A stretch of 24,355 nucleotides of DNA. Origin: Thermoplasmatales archaeon (GTDB lineage: Archaea > Thermoplasmatota > E2 > DHVEG-1). Below the pieces are notes generated by a model that saw nothing but the letters and a program-made list of their open reading frames with translations, made no database searches and had not been told where the DNA came from. The stretch is taken from assembly GCA_023128855.1 (NCBI GenBank), contig JAGMDE010000010.1:1-24355 (forward strand), written 5' to 3'. Of this stretch, positions 7,076 to 15,601 are shown in pieces. Position 1 is the first letter of the stretch. Every line of letters starts with the position of its first letter. The position numbers and the translations under genes are program-made.

Positions 7076-9139
7076 ATGGTGGAAATATTGACAGAGAATA
7101 AAGATGAACCGGATTCTAATAAACAAAAAGAGATGCCCCCAATTAATGAATGGATTAAAACTCAAAAATTCAAAACTACAGAGGATATCAAAGTACCAGA
7201 ACTTTTATTAGACCAAGTTATTGGTCAAGATAAATCAGTTAATATTGTTAGAAAAGCAGCGGAGCAGAAACGTCATGTTATGCTTATTGGGGACCCAGGT
7301 ACTGGAAAATCCATGGTTGCCCGGGCAATGACAGCATTTCTGCGAAAAGAAGAATTAGAGGATATTATTGCTTATCCAAATACTGATGATTCTAACACTC
7401 CACATATAAGAGTTGTTCCAGGTGGTAAGGCAAATGAGATTGTTAAGGCTCAAAGAACTGAAGCAAAGAAAAGAAAGGCCCAGCAAAGTAATTTTATTTT
7501 GTTCTTTGTTTTTATAATCATTGCTTTATCGATAGTAATTACTTTTGCACCTGCTTTTGAGACAGTTCCTCCAAATTTTGATAATTTAAACTATACCGTC
7601 TTGTTTATAGGAGTTATAGCTGCATTTTTTATTTTCCTAATCTTTTCAAGAGGTGCTTTGACACAGAGACGGGAGTTACAAGGAGTTCCAAAGATACTTG
7701 TAGCTCATGAAAAAAAGGAGGCACCTCCTTTTCTTGATGCTACTGCTGCTCATTCTGGTGCTCTACTTGGAGATGTACGACATGATCCATTTCAATCAGC
7801 AGGTCTTGAAACACCACCGCATCAGTTAGTCGAGGCTGGAGCAATTCATAGAGCGCATAAAGGTGTCCTATATATTGATGAGATTAATACACTTAGTTTA
7901 CCATCTCAGCAGCATCTTCTAACAGCAATACAAGAGAAAAAATTTCAGATTACTGGGCAGTCAGAGCGCAGCTTTGGTGCAATGGTTAAAACAGAGCCAG
8001 TACCTTGTGATTTTATTTTAGTATCTGCTGGTAACTTAGATGCTCTAAGAGGAATGCATCCTGCTTTGCGTTCTAGAATTAGAGGTTATGGTTACGAGAT
8101 CTATCTAAATAGTAATATGGATGATACTAACGAAAATAGAGAAAAACTCATTCGTTTTGTTGCACAGGAAGTCAAAAAAGATGAGAGGATACCTCATTTT
8201 GATAAAGCTGCAGTTAGTGAAATAATCCACGAGGATCAGAGGCGTGCTGGAAGAAAAGGTAAACTATCATTACGTTTAAGAGAGCTTGGTGGACTAATAC
8301 GTGCTGCGGGAGATATTGCATATGAGGAAAAGGATAAAATTGTAACACAAGATCATGTGTTGAAAGCAAAACTGATTGCAAAATCACTCGAACAACAGGT
8401 AGTAGATAGAGCAATTGAACAACGTAAAGATTACAAATCGTTTAAAATAACGGGAGAAGAAATCGGCGTTGTCAATGGACTTGCTGTCCATTCTGCAGAT
8501 CCATCAATGAGTGAATTTTCAGGATTGGTTCTACCAATAGTTGCTGAAGTTACACCCGCTGGTTCTCGATCTGAGGGAAAGGTTATTGCAACTGGTAAAC
8601 TTGGCGATATTGCTAAAGAGTCAGTTCTTAACATTTCTGCAATTATTAAGAAATATATGGGTCGGGATATTACCGAACATGATATACACATCCAATTTAT
8701 TGGTACATACGAAGGGCTTGAAGGAGATTCTGCTAGTATATCGGTTATTACAGCAGTTATTTCAGCTATGGAAGGTGTTCCAGTTCGACAGGATACTGCA
8801 ATGACTGGGTCTTTAAGCATTAGAGGAACTGTCCTTCCAATCGGTGGGGCTACAGCTAAAGTGGAGGCAGCTGCAAAAGAAGGTATTGCACGAGTTCTTA
8901 TCCCAAAATCAAATCTTAATGATGTTCTTATAGAAGATAAATACAAAAAGCAAGTTGAAATTATTCCTGTTGAAACATTGACTGATGTTATAGAAAACAC
9001 TTTAACAGGCAGTGGTAAGGAGGAGTTACTTAGAAAACTTAAAGCCATGAAACCATTAAGAATTACAGGGAAAGTTGAACTTGAATCAGAGAAAAAAATA
9101 ACAGCGCAGCGTGCTGAAACAAAACAGCAAGACGAATAA
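7076..9139 (+). CDS. lon: Archaeal membrane-bound ATP-dependent protease Lon (LonB type)
   Basis: This 687-residue protease degrades misfolded proteins at the inner face of the membrane using ATP. Walker A is GDPGTGKS at residues 72-79 and Walker B is LYIDE ending at residue 269. Two hydrophobic segments (about 140-163 and 171-193) sit inside the AAA+ module between these motifs, the layout that defines archaeal LonB and anchors it in the membrane. The C-terminal protease domain has the catalytic Ser552 in GDSAS and Lys595 in TAKVEAAAK, 43 residues apart as in the family. The N-terminal substrate domain of bacterial LonA is absent, as expected. The ATG at 7076 has no ribosome binding site. 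nadM follows after two bases. Confidence 0.96.
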   Translation: MVEILTENKDEPDSNKQKEMPPINEWIKTQKFKTTEDIKVPELLLDQVIGQDKSVNIVRKAAEQKRHVMLIGDPGTGKSMVARAMTAFLRKEELEDIIAYPNTDDSNTPHIRVVPGGKANEIVKAQRTEAKKRKAQQSNFILFFVFIIIALSIVITFAPAFETVPPNFDNLNYTVLFIGVIAAFFIFLIFSRGALTQRRELQGVPKILVAHEKKEAPPFLDATAAHSGALLGDVRHDPFQSAGLETPPHQLVEAGAIHRAHKGVLYIDEINTLSLPSQQHLLTAIQEKKFQITGQSERSFGAMVKTEPVPCDFILVSAGNLDALRGMHPALRSRIRGYGYEIYLNSNMDDTNENREKLIRFVAQEVKKDERIPHFDKAAVSEIIHEDQRRAGRKGKLSLRLRELGGLIRAAGDIAYEEKDKIVTQDHVLKAKLIAKSLEQQVVDRAIEQRKDYKSFKITGEEIGVVNGLAVHSADPSMSEFSGLVLPIVAEVTPAGSRSEGKVIATGKLGDIAKESVLNISAIIKKYMGRDITEHDIHIQFIGTYEGLEGDSASISVITAVISAMEGVPVRQDTAMTGSLSIRGTVLPIGGATAKVEAAAKEGIARVLIPKSNLNDVLIEDKYKKQVEIIPVETLTDVIENTLTGSGKEELLRKLKAMKPLRITGKVELESEKKITAQRAETKQQDE

Positions 9140-9141
9140 TT

Positions 9142-9657
9142 ATGGCTGCTAATATGAAAGTTTTATTTATAGGTCGTTTTCAACCATTTCATAAAGGGCA
9201 TCTAAGAGTTGTACAAGAAGCTTCAAAGAAATATGATGAAGTTATAATTGGAATTGGATCATCTCAGTATAGCGATACATCAGATAATCCTTTTACTTCT
9301 GAAGAACGTGAATTAATGATTAAAAAAACTCTAGAAAAAACAGATATTAATAATTATAGAATAATCTCAATACCTGATATTCATAATCCTCCTAAATGGG
9401 TGGATCATGTTTTGTCAATTGTTTCAGATTTTGACGTTGTAATTTCGAATAATTCTCTTACAAAGCGTTTGTTTTCAGAAAAGGATTACAACGTTAAGGA
9501 AACACCCCTGTATGAAAAGAAAAAATATTCTGGAAGAGAAATACGTCGAAGAATGATAAATAGTGAACCGTGGGATGATCTTGTACCAACTGAAGTTTCA
9601 AATTTTATTAAAGATATAGATGGGGGTAACCGAGTTAAAGAACTATCAAATAAATAG
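9142..9657 (+). CDS. nadM: Nicotinamide-nucleotide adenylyltransferase, archaeal type
   Basis: The enzyme joins NMN and ATP to make NAD+ and pyrophosphate. The 171-residue protein has the nucleotidyltransferase motif GRFQPFHKGH at residues 11-20, whose HxGH-type end binds ATP phosphates. The second phosphate-binding motif SGREIRRRM is at 130-138. Both are diagnostic for the archaeal NadM family, and the length fits. The ATG at 9142 lies two bases after the lon stop, so the two genes share a transcript. An internal ATG (residue 5) could also be the start, and many relatives begin there with MKVLFIGRF. The gene is convergent with the large exported protein gene, eight bases away. Confidence 0.94.
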   Translation: MAANMKVLFIGRFQPFHKGHLRVVQEASKKYDEVIIGIGSSQYSDTSDNPFTSEERELMIKKTLEKTDINNYRIISIPDIHNPPKWVDHVLSIVSDFDVVISNNSLTKRLFSEKDYNVKETPLYEKKKYSGREIRRRMINSEPWDDLVPTEVSNFIKDIDGGNRVKELSNK

Positions 9658-9665
9658 GTAAATAT

Positions 9666-12600
9666 TCACTCTTTTTTAAATAGAAAACCTGGCCACTTTT
9701 TTTTCCTCAAAAGATCAATAAAACCTGTAGCGATCAATAATCCAGCTGAAAAAATACATAGATAAAATCCAGTACTTAATCCCCACGTTGATTCCATAAA
9801 AACAGTATCGCCATTATTCAACATAACTCCTAAGGACCCTTCACCATTTAGACTACCTAAGCTAAGCTCCGCTATCTTCGACATTCCAATAGAGAATGCT
9901 AGGGATACCAAAATTAAAAATACAGTACTAGCTGAAATTAAAACTATAAAATAACGTCTTTTTAGGAGAAGATTTGGGATGAAACTAAAGCACATTAAAA
10001 AGATACCTGTATAAATAATAAAAAGTAATGTTTCAACAAAATCTGTAAACATCTCTGGTAGAGTGGCAAGCTCCCTCTCTGTTTTACCATTATATGTAAC
10101 ACTTTCCATCATAGTTTGTGGAAGTATGAACATTTCAGAGCTTTTCTCAGCTATAGGATCATCACTTTGTGAGTTTAAAGCCCACCATGGTTGAAATAGT
10201 GAAAGAACCACAAGTGCTATAGCAAGTAATTTTAGGAAAGTATTTAATGTAAACCTTCTAAATAAAAATATAACTATAATTTCTATAATGAATATTAGAA
10301 TAACCCAAGTTACCAAGGTTGGCATAATAGATTTTAGATTTGTAACAATGTTTACGTTTTTGTCATTAGTTAATTCAACATTTTTTATTCCAACGATTTT
10401 ATCGTCCGAATAGACTTTTACAGTATATTTTCCCGGCGGTATGTTAACATCTTCATCTGGAGAAATTTTTTCAAATAATATTTCTCCTTCTCTTTTTATA
10501 TCCAATTTTAAATCAGAATCTCGAATTTGATTTCCACGCGAATCAAATAACTTTGTTTTCAAATCAAAGATTGCTGAGAATTCAATATCTGCAGACTCAC
10601 CATTTTTAGATAGATCAATAAATTTTGTATCAGAAAATCTTCCATATGAGATATATAATTTATATCTTGCAGGAAGTAATTTTTCAAATGTATAACTTCC
10701 ATCTGTTACATCATCTGGACTTAATTCTATAGGTTCATCCATCTCATCGCTAATTAAATATGGTCTTACATCAACCCCTGGATTAAAACCTAATTTATCT
10801 TTTACATTTATCGTTAAATCATAGATATCTAGTTGAATATCAATCCTCTTTTCCAGAATTGAAATTTTTTTATTATAAACAATAAAACCTTTATATTTTG
10901 CTTTAAGAGTATAGGGACGTGAAAGATCAAGATTTACTTTCATTATGATGTCTTTTTCATCGATTGTTTGATTTTTTATAAATAATGTTTCGTTCCTAAA
11001 AAGAGACAGATCAATATCTTTAATCCTTTTACCTTCTTGATCTTTGACACTTATATAAATGGTTTTTTGTGTCGTACATAATGGAAAGATTACCCTATCT
11101 CTGTTAATGTTAACTTTTTCCATTGCAATAATTCTTTTTTCAAGCTTACCGAATTTTCTGTATATTTTTACAATATACTCTCCAGCTTCTAGTTTGGGAA
11201 ACTTAATTTTCGGTGGTCCTAACAAGGGCTTAGTTATAGATGCTTTAGAAATAAATTCTCCATCTTTATAGAGTTCACCCCATGTTTCTGAAATAGTGAA
11301 CCCAGTAAGATTAGCTATAACTGGAAAATAAAATAAATTGACTAGGTGAGGAATGACCGTAAGGGTGTATATATTTTTGTCACCACCATCTGATTCGCCT
11401 TCATTGCTTTGACGATATTTCCATAGATCTTTGAAATAATCCTGCTCTGAGATGATTTCTTTATATCCACCTTCATCAGTTGTAAATAACTCAACATGAT
11501 ATTCTACTACAAGATCGTCAGGAATATCTAAATCATGACTACTTCCTTTTTCGTATGAATTTCTACCAAACATTACACCCAAATAATCTATCTCTGTCCC
11601 TAAAACATCTAAATATTCTTTTTCCCCTGATTTTATTTGGATTCCATCCCTCTCATCTTTTCCATATTTTACAATATTTTTATTTGATGAAAATAAAAGT
11701 CCAACTGCTTTCCCGCTTTCACCTTCGTCATAAGAAATCCATGCATTTTCTCCAAGATCACAATCATCTGTGTAAGGTATTGTCCATTGACGTTCCTTGC
11801 TTTCTGGATTTGGATTCAGGTTATATTCTTTTATTTGATTGTTTTCCCCATAGACATGAAGATATGGGAGTATCTCACCAAATCGCATTCGCTTGTTCAT
11901 TGCGCTTCTTGATCTAAATGCAACCAATCCACCATAAGCGCCATCTAAATTTTCTTGTCCTTTTACTATCCCTTTTTTTAACACCTCATGTTTAACATTT
12001 ACACAAATACGTTTTTTTTCTGTTGGACAATAATAGTATTTATAAATGTTAGTTGTTCGTAATTCTTTGTCATTTGACTCACTTACAATTCCAAATTCAA
12101 TCATTAAATTGCCATCTATATGAATGTCTTTAGAAATTAGTTTTTGATCTGACGCAACTTGATCTTCATCATTAACGCCAATATTATAAGCAAAACTTAG
12201 AGCTACAAGGTTATCAGAATTTGCTAGATCAAATGTTTTGGTGCCAGGCTTCATTTTTACTACTCCCTGAGATAAGGCTCTATTGATGATTTTTCCCTTT
12301 TGACCTATTGCATAAACCATAAATCCATCTTCTTCAATTTGATAGTAGTCTACTTCAAAAATTATGCCAGATATTGGTTCATAATAATAATATGCATCCT
12401 CAATATTCAAATGATCTTTATAACCTGGTGAGAATTTTTCATTACCATCGTAGTAGATAGAGTAACGTTCTTCTCCATTGGCAAATTCCGGTACAAGAAA
12501 AACTATTCCACATTTACTTATATGATTAATATCTTTGAATTCTAAATCATAAATCTGCGATTCAAGTTCATGCCATCGAATTCCATCCCAGCAACATACT

Positions 12601-12845
12601 CTAATTGAGTGTTCATTTTCATTTTTACCCCAACAAGAACGAGTAAATTCTGTGTGAATATCTATTGGTTGGAATTTTGCACCAGCTTTTTCGGTTGAAA
12701 TAGGCAATGTAATCTCTTGTCTATATGACCAGCCACTATTCCAAACGGGGAGAGAACTCTCTTCTGAATTAACATTGATAGTTACCACTGGAGAAATAAT
12801 TAGAATTATTATGATATAAGCTAACAATAGCTTCCTTATTTGCAT
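9666..12845 (-). CDS. Large exported membrane-anchored protein, 1059 residues
   Basis: I do not recognise a named family for the whole protein. It starts with a signal peptide (MQIRKLLLAYIIIILIISPV). The mature part begins with WNSGWSYRQEITLPI, a phrase reminiscent of DUF2341-type exported domains. A long extracellular region (about residues 30-835) is rich in Tyr, Asp and beta-type sequence. Its second half has several units resembling carboxypeptidase-regulatory-like beta sandwiches, such as ISVKDQEGKRIKDIDLSLF and KTKLFDSRGNQIRDSDL. About five membrane helices lie near 840-862, 866-884, 935-955, 961-985 and 1020-1042. Between the second and third is a loop starting QPWWALNSQ. The tail is basic (LLRKKKWPG). 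The ATG at 12845 has GGGGG four bases upstream and a TATA box at 12882-12890. A surface or cell-envelope role is inference. It diverges from a lipoprotein gene. Confidence 0.85.
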   Translation of the reverse strand: MQIRKLLLAYIIIILIISPVVTINVNSEESSLPVWNSGWSYRQEITLPISTEKAGAKFQPIDIHTEFTRSCWGKNENEHSIRVCCWDGIRWHELESQIYDLEFKDINHISKCGIVFLVPEFANGEERYSIYYDGNEKFSPGYKDHLNIEDAYYYYEPISGIIFEVDYYQIEEDGFMVYAIGQKGKIINRALSQGVVKMKPGTKTFDLANSDNLVALSFAYNIGVNDEDQVASDQKLISKDIHIDGNLMIEFGIVSESNDKELRTTNIYKYYYCPTEKKRICVNVKHEVLKKGIVKGQENLDGAYGGLVAFRSRSAMNKRMRFGEILPYLHVYGENNQIKEYNLNPNPESKERQWTIPYTDDCDLGENAWISYDEGESGKAVGLLFSSNKNIVKYGKDERDGIQIKSGEKEYLDVLGTEIDYLGVMFGRNSYEKGSSHDLDIPDDLVVEYHVELFTTDEGGYKEIISEQDYFKDLWKYRQSNEGESDGGDKNIYTLTVIPHLVNLFYFPVIANLTGFTISETWGELYKDGEFISKASITKPLLGPPKIKFPKLEAGEYIVKIYRKFGKLEKRIIAMEKVNINRDRVIFPLCTTQKTIYISVKDQEGKRIKDIDLSLFRNETLFIKNQTIDEKDIIMKVNLDLSRPYTLKAKYKGFIVYNKKISILEKRIDIQLDIYDLTINVKDKLGFNPGVDVRPYLISDEMDEPIELSPDDVTDGSYTFEKLLPARYKLYISYGRFSDTKFIDLSKNGESADIEFSAIFDLKTKLFDSRGNQIRDSDLKLDIKREGEILFEKISPDEDVNIPPGKYTVKVYSDDKIVGIKNVELTNDKNVNIVTNLKSIMPTLVTWVILIFIIEIIVIFLFRRFTLNTFLKLLAIALVVLSLFQPWWALNSQSDDPIAEKSSEMFILPQTMMESVTYNGKTERELATLPEMFTDFVETLLFIIYTGIFLMCFSFIPNLLLKRRYFIVLISASTVFLILVSLAFSIGMSKIAELSLGSLNGEGSLGVMLNNGDTVFMESTWGLSTGFYLCIFSAGLLIATGFIDLLRKKKWPGFLFKKE

Positions 12846-12881
12846 TTTTCCCCCGGATTGGTTAAGGTTTATACTTTCCTA

Positions 12882-12890
12882 TATATATAA
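12882..12890 (-). promoter_or_regulatory. TATA box of the large exported protein gene
   Basis: TTATATATA on the minus strand. A transcript start near 12860 leaves a leader of about 15 bases containing GGGGG (12850-12854) directly before the ATG at 12845. Confidence 0.6.
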
Positions 12891-12928
12891 GGTTATTTTA
12901 ATAATATATTAATATTTTGAAAACAAGA

Positions 12929-12936
12929 TTTATATA
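12929..12936 (+). promoter_or_regulatory. TATA box of the PKD lipoprotein gene
   Basis: A perfect TTTATATA. The predicted transcript start is near 12959, followed by GGGAG at 12970-12974 and the TTG start at 12982. It faces away from the TATA box of the large exported protein about 40 bases to the left, so the two surface-protein genes share one divergent control region. Confidence 0.65.
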
Positions 12937-12981
12937 TTATGACCAAATATACTAATTAACTTTATAGTCGGGAGAATTAAA

Positions 12982-13815
12982 TTGAATAAAAAAATAATTA
13001 GTATCTTAACAATTCTACTACTGTTATCAATATTATTTTCTGGTTGTCTAAAAGAAAATGAAACAGTTGAAGAAAATTCAAATATACCTGAAAATAGTCC
13101 TCCAATAGGTGTAATTTATGCTCCTGAACGTGCATATTTTGGAGATACAATTGAGTTTGATGCCTCTAAATCATATGATTCAGATGGAGAGATTGTATCC
13201 TATGCGTGGGATTTTGGAGATGAAAAAACAGCAGATGGAAAAATAGTAAAACATAGCTATAGATTTGAAAATAATTTTACAATTGATTATCCTTTGATTT
13301 ATCCAATTTATCTAGTTGTAGAGGATAATAAAGGAACAATAACAGCAACGAGTCATCAAATCAAAATTTATCCTAAAGAATATGTCTTTTATTTAACCTC
13401 TGAAAAATTAGCAACTGAAAAACCTAATTCAGATAAAAATAAGATCAGAGGCTCAGGATTATTCAAATTATCTTCTCCACAAGTATTATCCTACGAATTG
13501 GAAAACATAATAAAAGTTCAAAATTGTAGATGGAACGCAACATTATATCTAAAGAAACCATTATTATCCATAGCAAATAAAATATCACTTACTTTTTATG
13601 ACAATGAAGGAAATCAATTCATTAAAATAGATAAAAAATTAGGTAGTAGTTTATGGAACGAAAAGACCATTAAAATAAGCGGCACCTTTGATGAAGCTGA
13701 GGAATTTAAATCCATGGAAATAGCCATTTATGGTTTTTCATTAAGAAAAGAAATAAGTTTATTGTATGGTGGCGAAAATCCAAGTCAGATTTGTTTTGAT
13801 CTCGCAACTCTATAA
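12982..13815 (+). CDS. PKD-domain lipoprotein
   Basis: This is a 277-residue predicted surface lipoprotein. Residues 1-21 form a signal peptide ending in the lipobox LFSGC, with the lipid-carrying Cys at position 22. A Glu/Asn-rich linker follows to about residue 40. Residues about 42-127 form a PKD (immunoglobulin-like) domain, with the hallmark YAWDFGD at 74-80 and YLVVEDNKG near its end. The remaining 150 residues are beta-rich with no motif I know. The start is TTG at 12982, supported by GGGAG seven bases upstream and a perfect TATA box. Its neighbour across the divergent promoter is also exported, so the two may act together at the cell surface, but that is inference. Confidence 0.85.
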   Translation: MNKKIISILTILLLLSILFSGCLKENETVEENSNIPENSPPIGVIYAPERAYFGDTIEFDASKSYDSDGEIVSYAWDFGDEKTADGKIVKHSYRFENNFTIDYPLIYPIYLVVEDNKGTITATSHQIKIYPKEYVFYLTSEKLATEKPNSDKNKIRGSGLFKLSSPQVLSYELENIIKVQNCRWNATLYLKKPLLSIANKISLTFYDNEGNQFIKIDKKLGSSLWNEKTIKISGTFDEAEEFKSMEIAIYGFSLRKEISLLYGGENPSQICFDLATL

Positions 13816-13831
13816 TATTGAAGAATATTTT

Positions 13832-13849
13832 TAATCTAATAGTAGATTA
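13832..13849. repeat. Perfect 7-bp inverted repeat upstream of the nitroreductase gene
   Basis: TAATCTA and TAGATTA are separated by ATAG. The repeat lies 17 bases after the lipoprotein stop and 23 bases before the nitroreductase ATG, where either an operator or a weak transcript-end hairpin would be possible. There is no T-run on its 3' side, which speaks against a terminator. Confidence 0.4.
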
Positions 13850-13872
13850 CCGCTAGATTGTAGGTGGATTAT

Positions 13873-14382
13873 ATGGATACTATTGAAGCTATTCTAACTA
13901 GAAGAAGTGTACGTAAATATGATAAAAAACCTTTACCTGATCAAGATGTAAAAGAATTATTAGAAGCTGCGATGAGTGCTCCATCTGCAGGTAACGAGCA
14001 ACCTTGGCATTTTGTAATAATTGATGATCCTGAGATTCTTGGCAAGGTACCTACATTTCACAACCATGCAAAGATGTTAAAAGATGCTTCAATTGCATTA
14101 CTTGTATGTTGTGATTTAAATCTAGATCAACACAATGGTATGTGGATCCAAGATTGCTCTGCAGCTACTCAAAATATTTTATTAGCAGTACGTGCAAAAG
14201 GGTTAGGTGCCGTATGGTTAGGGATATTCCCAAGAGAAGAGCGAACCAAAGGAATGAGACAATTATTAAATATTCCAGAAAATGTTGTTCCGTTTTCTTT
14301 GATTTCTATTGGATATCCTGTTGAAAAACAAAGTAAAATCGATAGATACAACGAATCACGAATACACCATAATAAATGGTAA
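13873..14382 (+). CDS. Nitroreductase-family FMN oxidoreductase
   Basis: This 169-residue flavoprotein belongs to the nitroreductase superfamily, whose members use FMN and NAD(P)H to reduce varied substrates. The N-terminal RRSVRKY (residues 10-16) is the FMN phosphate-binding signature. SAPSAGNEQPWHFV follows as the second FMN-contact segment. GLGAVWLGIFP and IPENVVPFSLISIGYP are the other conserved stretches. The length matches the short archaeal members. A GTG at 13864 is in frame, but GGTGG at 13863-13867 is better placed as the ribosome binding site of the ATG at 13873. Substrate cannot be told from sequence. It converges on the yjbQ gene, six bases away. Confidence 0.9.
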   Translation: MDTIEAILTRRSVRKYDKKPLPDQDVKELLEAAMSAPSAGNEQPWHFVIIDDPEILGKVPTFHNHAKMLKDASIALLVCCDLNLDQHNGMWIQDCSAATQNILLAVRAKGLGAVWLGIFPREERTKGMRQLLNIPENVVPFSLISIGYPVEKQSKIDRYNESRIHHNKW

Positions 14383-14388
14383 GTGTTT

Positions 14389-14808
14389 TTATTCTCCAAC
14401 TATTTGAACAATAATATTTCTATCACGAGGACTTGTATCTAGTTCTACAAAAACTATCTGCTGCCATGTACCATGAAGCAACTTTCCATCCTTTATTGGA
14501 ACAGTTATACTTGGTCCCATTATACTTGCACGTACATGAGAATGTCCATTATCATCATGCCATGTCTCATGATGATCGTAATGTTCTCCTTTAGGTGCTA
14601 TTTTTTGAAGAGCTCGTGGTAGATCCTTCATAAGACCAGGTTCGTATTCAATTGTTGTTAAAGTACCAGTTGAACCTGGGACAAAAATACATGCGATTCC
14701 ATCTTTAATTTTTGATTTGTTAACGATTTTCTGAGCATCTTCTGTAATATCAACAATGTCTACTTCGCCATTTGTTCTAACATTTATTTCATCATAATGA
14801 ACGCTCAT
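14389..14808 (-). CDS. yjbQ: YjbQ-family protein (secondary thiamine-phosphate synthase enzyme)
   Basis: This is a 139-residue protein of the YjbQ/UPF0047 family. Members act as a side-activity thiamine phosphate synthase in E. coli; their main role is unclear. The family pattern is visible: CIFVPGSTGTLTT, a His-rich segment with DHHETWHDDNGHSHVRAS, and LHGTWQQIVFVELD near the end. The His cluster is the likely metal or catalytic site. The frame is open back to 14877, inside pyrK. I choose the ATG at 14808 because it gives the usual length, GAAGGT lies just upstream, and the 23 extra residues look like read-through of pyrK sequence. It is the last gene of the pyrD-pyrK-yjbQ cluster, 13 bases after pyrK. 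Confidence 0.9.
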   Translation of the reverse strand: MSVHYDEINVRTNGEVDIVDITEDAQKIVNKSKIKDGIACIFVPGSTGTLTTIEYEPGLMKDLPRALQKIAPKGEHYDHHETWHDDNGHSHVRASIMGPSITVPIKDGKLLHGTWQQIVFVELDTSPRDRNIIVQIVGE

Positions 14809-14821
14809 ATTATTACCTTCA

Positions 14822-15601
14822 TCAAAACCTAATTTTTCTTCCGGCCGCATCTCTTTTGAAGACACCGAAATCTTCAATATTTTTTAATGTTTTTCCATCG
14901 AAAACAGGCCCTTCTTCGCAAACTCTTAGACCTTTACCTACAGTACATTGCCCGCAAATTCCAATTCCACATTTCATGTATCTTTCTAACGATGCTTGAA
15001 AAGGTATATTTCCACATATCTCAAACAGTTTTTTCATCATTATCTCTGGACCACATGTTAAAACTAAATCATATTTATTTTTTGATATAAGTTTTTCAGC
15101 TAGATCTGTTGCAAAACCTTTGTGCCCTTGTGAGCCATCATCTGTAGTAATATGCACTTCAGCGCCACATTTTTTAATTCTATCCTCAAAGAATAATTCT
15201 TTTTTGCTTTTTGCTCCTAAAATTACAGTTGCAGAGATATTCTTTTTTGTTGCTTGTTCAACAGCTGACACCATCATTGCAATACCGGTTCCACCTCCAA
15301 CAAAAAGTATCTTTTTTCCATTAAATTTAAAACCATTCCCATACGGTCCTCTGATACCTATTTTGTCTCCTTCTTTTAAGTTGAACAAAGCTTTTGTTGC
15401 GTCTCCAACTTTTCTGAAAGTTATACCTTTAACGTTTTTAGTGATGTAAGAAACACTCATTGGTATCTCATCAACACCTGGAATCCATATCATAAAGAAT
15501 TGGCCAGAATGTGTTTTTTCAGGGTATTCAAAAAGTAATGTTTTAACGTCTGAATTTTCTTTTTTTCCTTCTATCATTTTTGTTACTTTTGGATAGTTCA
15601 T
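14822..15601 (-). CDS. pyrK: Dihydroorotate dehydrogenase electron transfer subunit
   Basis: PyrK (259 residues) passes electrons from the FMN of PyrD through FAD and a 2Fe-2S cluster to NAD+ in pyrimidine synthesis. The N-terminal half is the FAD-binding barrel, with PMSVSYI at the FAD site and GIRGPYGNGF after it. The usual bacterial Arg before P-[LIM]-S is Ile here. The NAD domain has the loop ILFVGGGTGIAMM. The 2Fe-2S ligands are Cys211, Cys216, Cys219 and Cys228, spaced C-x4-C-x2-C-x8-C. The start ATG overlaps the pyrD stop (ATGA), so the two subunits are likely made in equal amounts. Confidence 0.94.
   Translation of the reverse strand: MNYPKVTKMIEGKKENSDVKTLLFEYPEKTHSGQFFMIWIPGVDEIPMSVSYITKNVKGITFRKVGDATKALFNLKEGDKIGIRGPYGNGFKFNGKKILFVGGGTGIAMMVSAVEQATKKNISATVILGAKSKKELFFEDRIKKCGAEVHITTDDGSQGHKGFATDLAEKLISKNKYDLVLTCGPEIMMKKLFEICGNIPFQASLERYMKCGIGICGQCTVGKGLRVCEEGPVFDGKTLKNIEDFGVFKRDAAGRKIRF

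Noticed and set aside
8431..9048. 205-codon minus-strand ORF opposite lon
   Set aside because: It lies entirely antisense to the conserved Lon protease domain, whose codons explain the open frame.
11555..11917. 120-codon plus-strand ORF opposite the large exported protein gene
   Set aside because: It is antisense to a continuous 1059-codon gene, and its composition (His, Leu, Phe-rich) is that of a complement-strand shadow.
14809..14877. Extended N terminus of the YjbQ protein
   Set aside because: It overlaps the pyrK coding end by 56 bases and adds 23 residues not found in the compact family.
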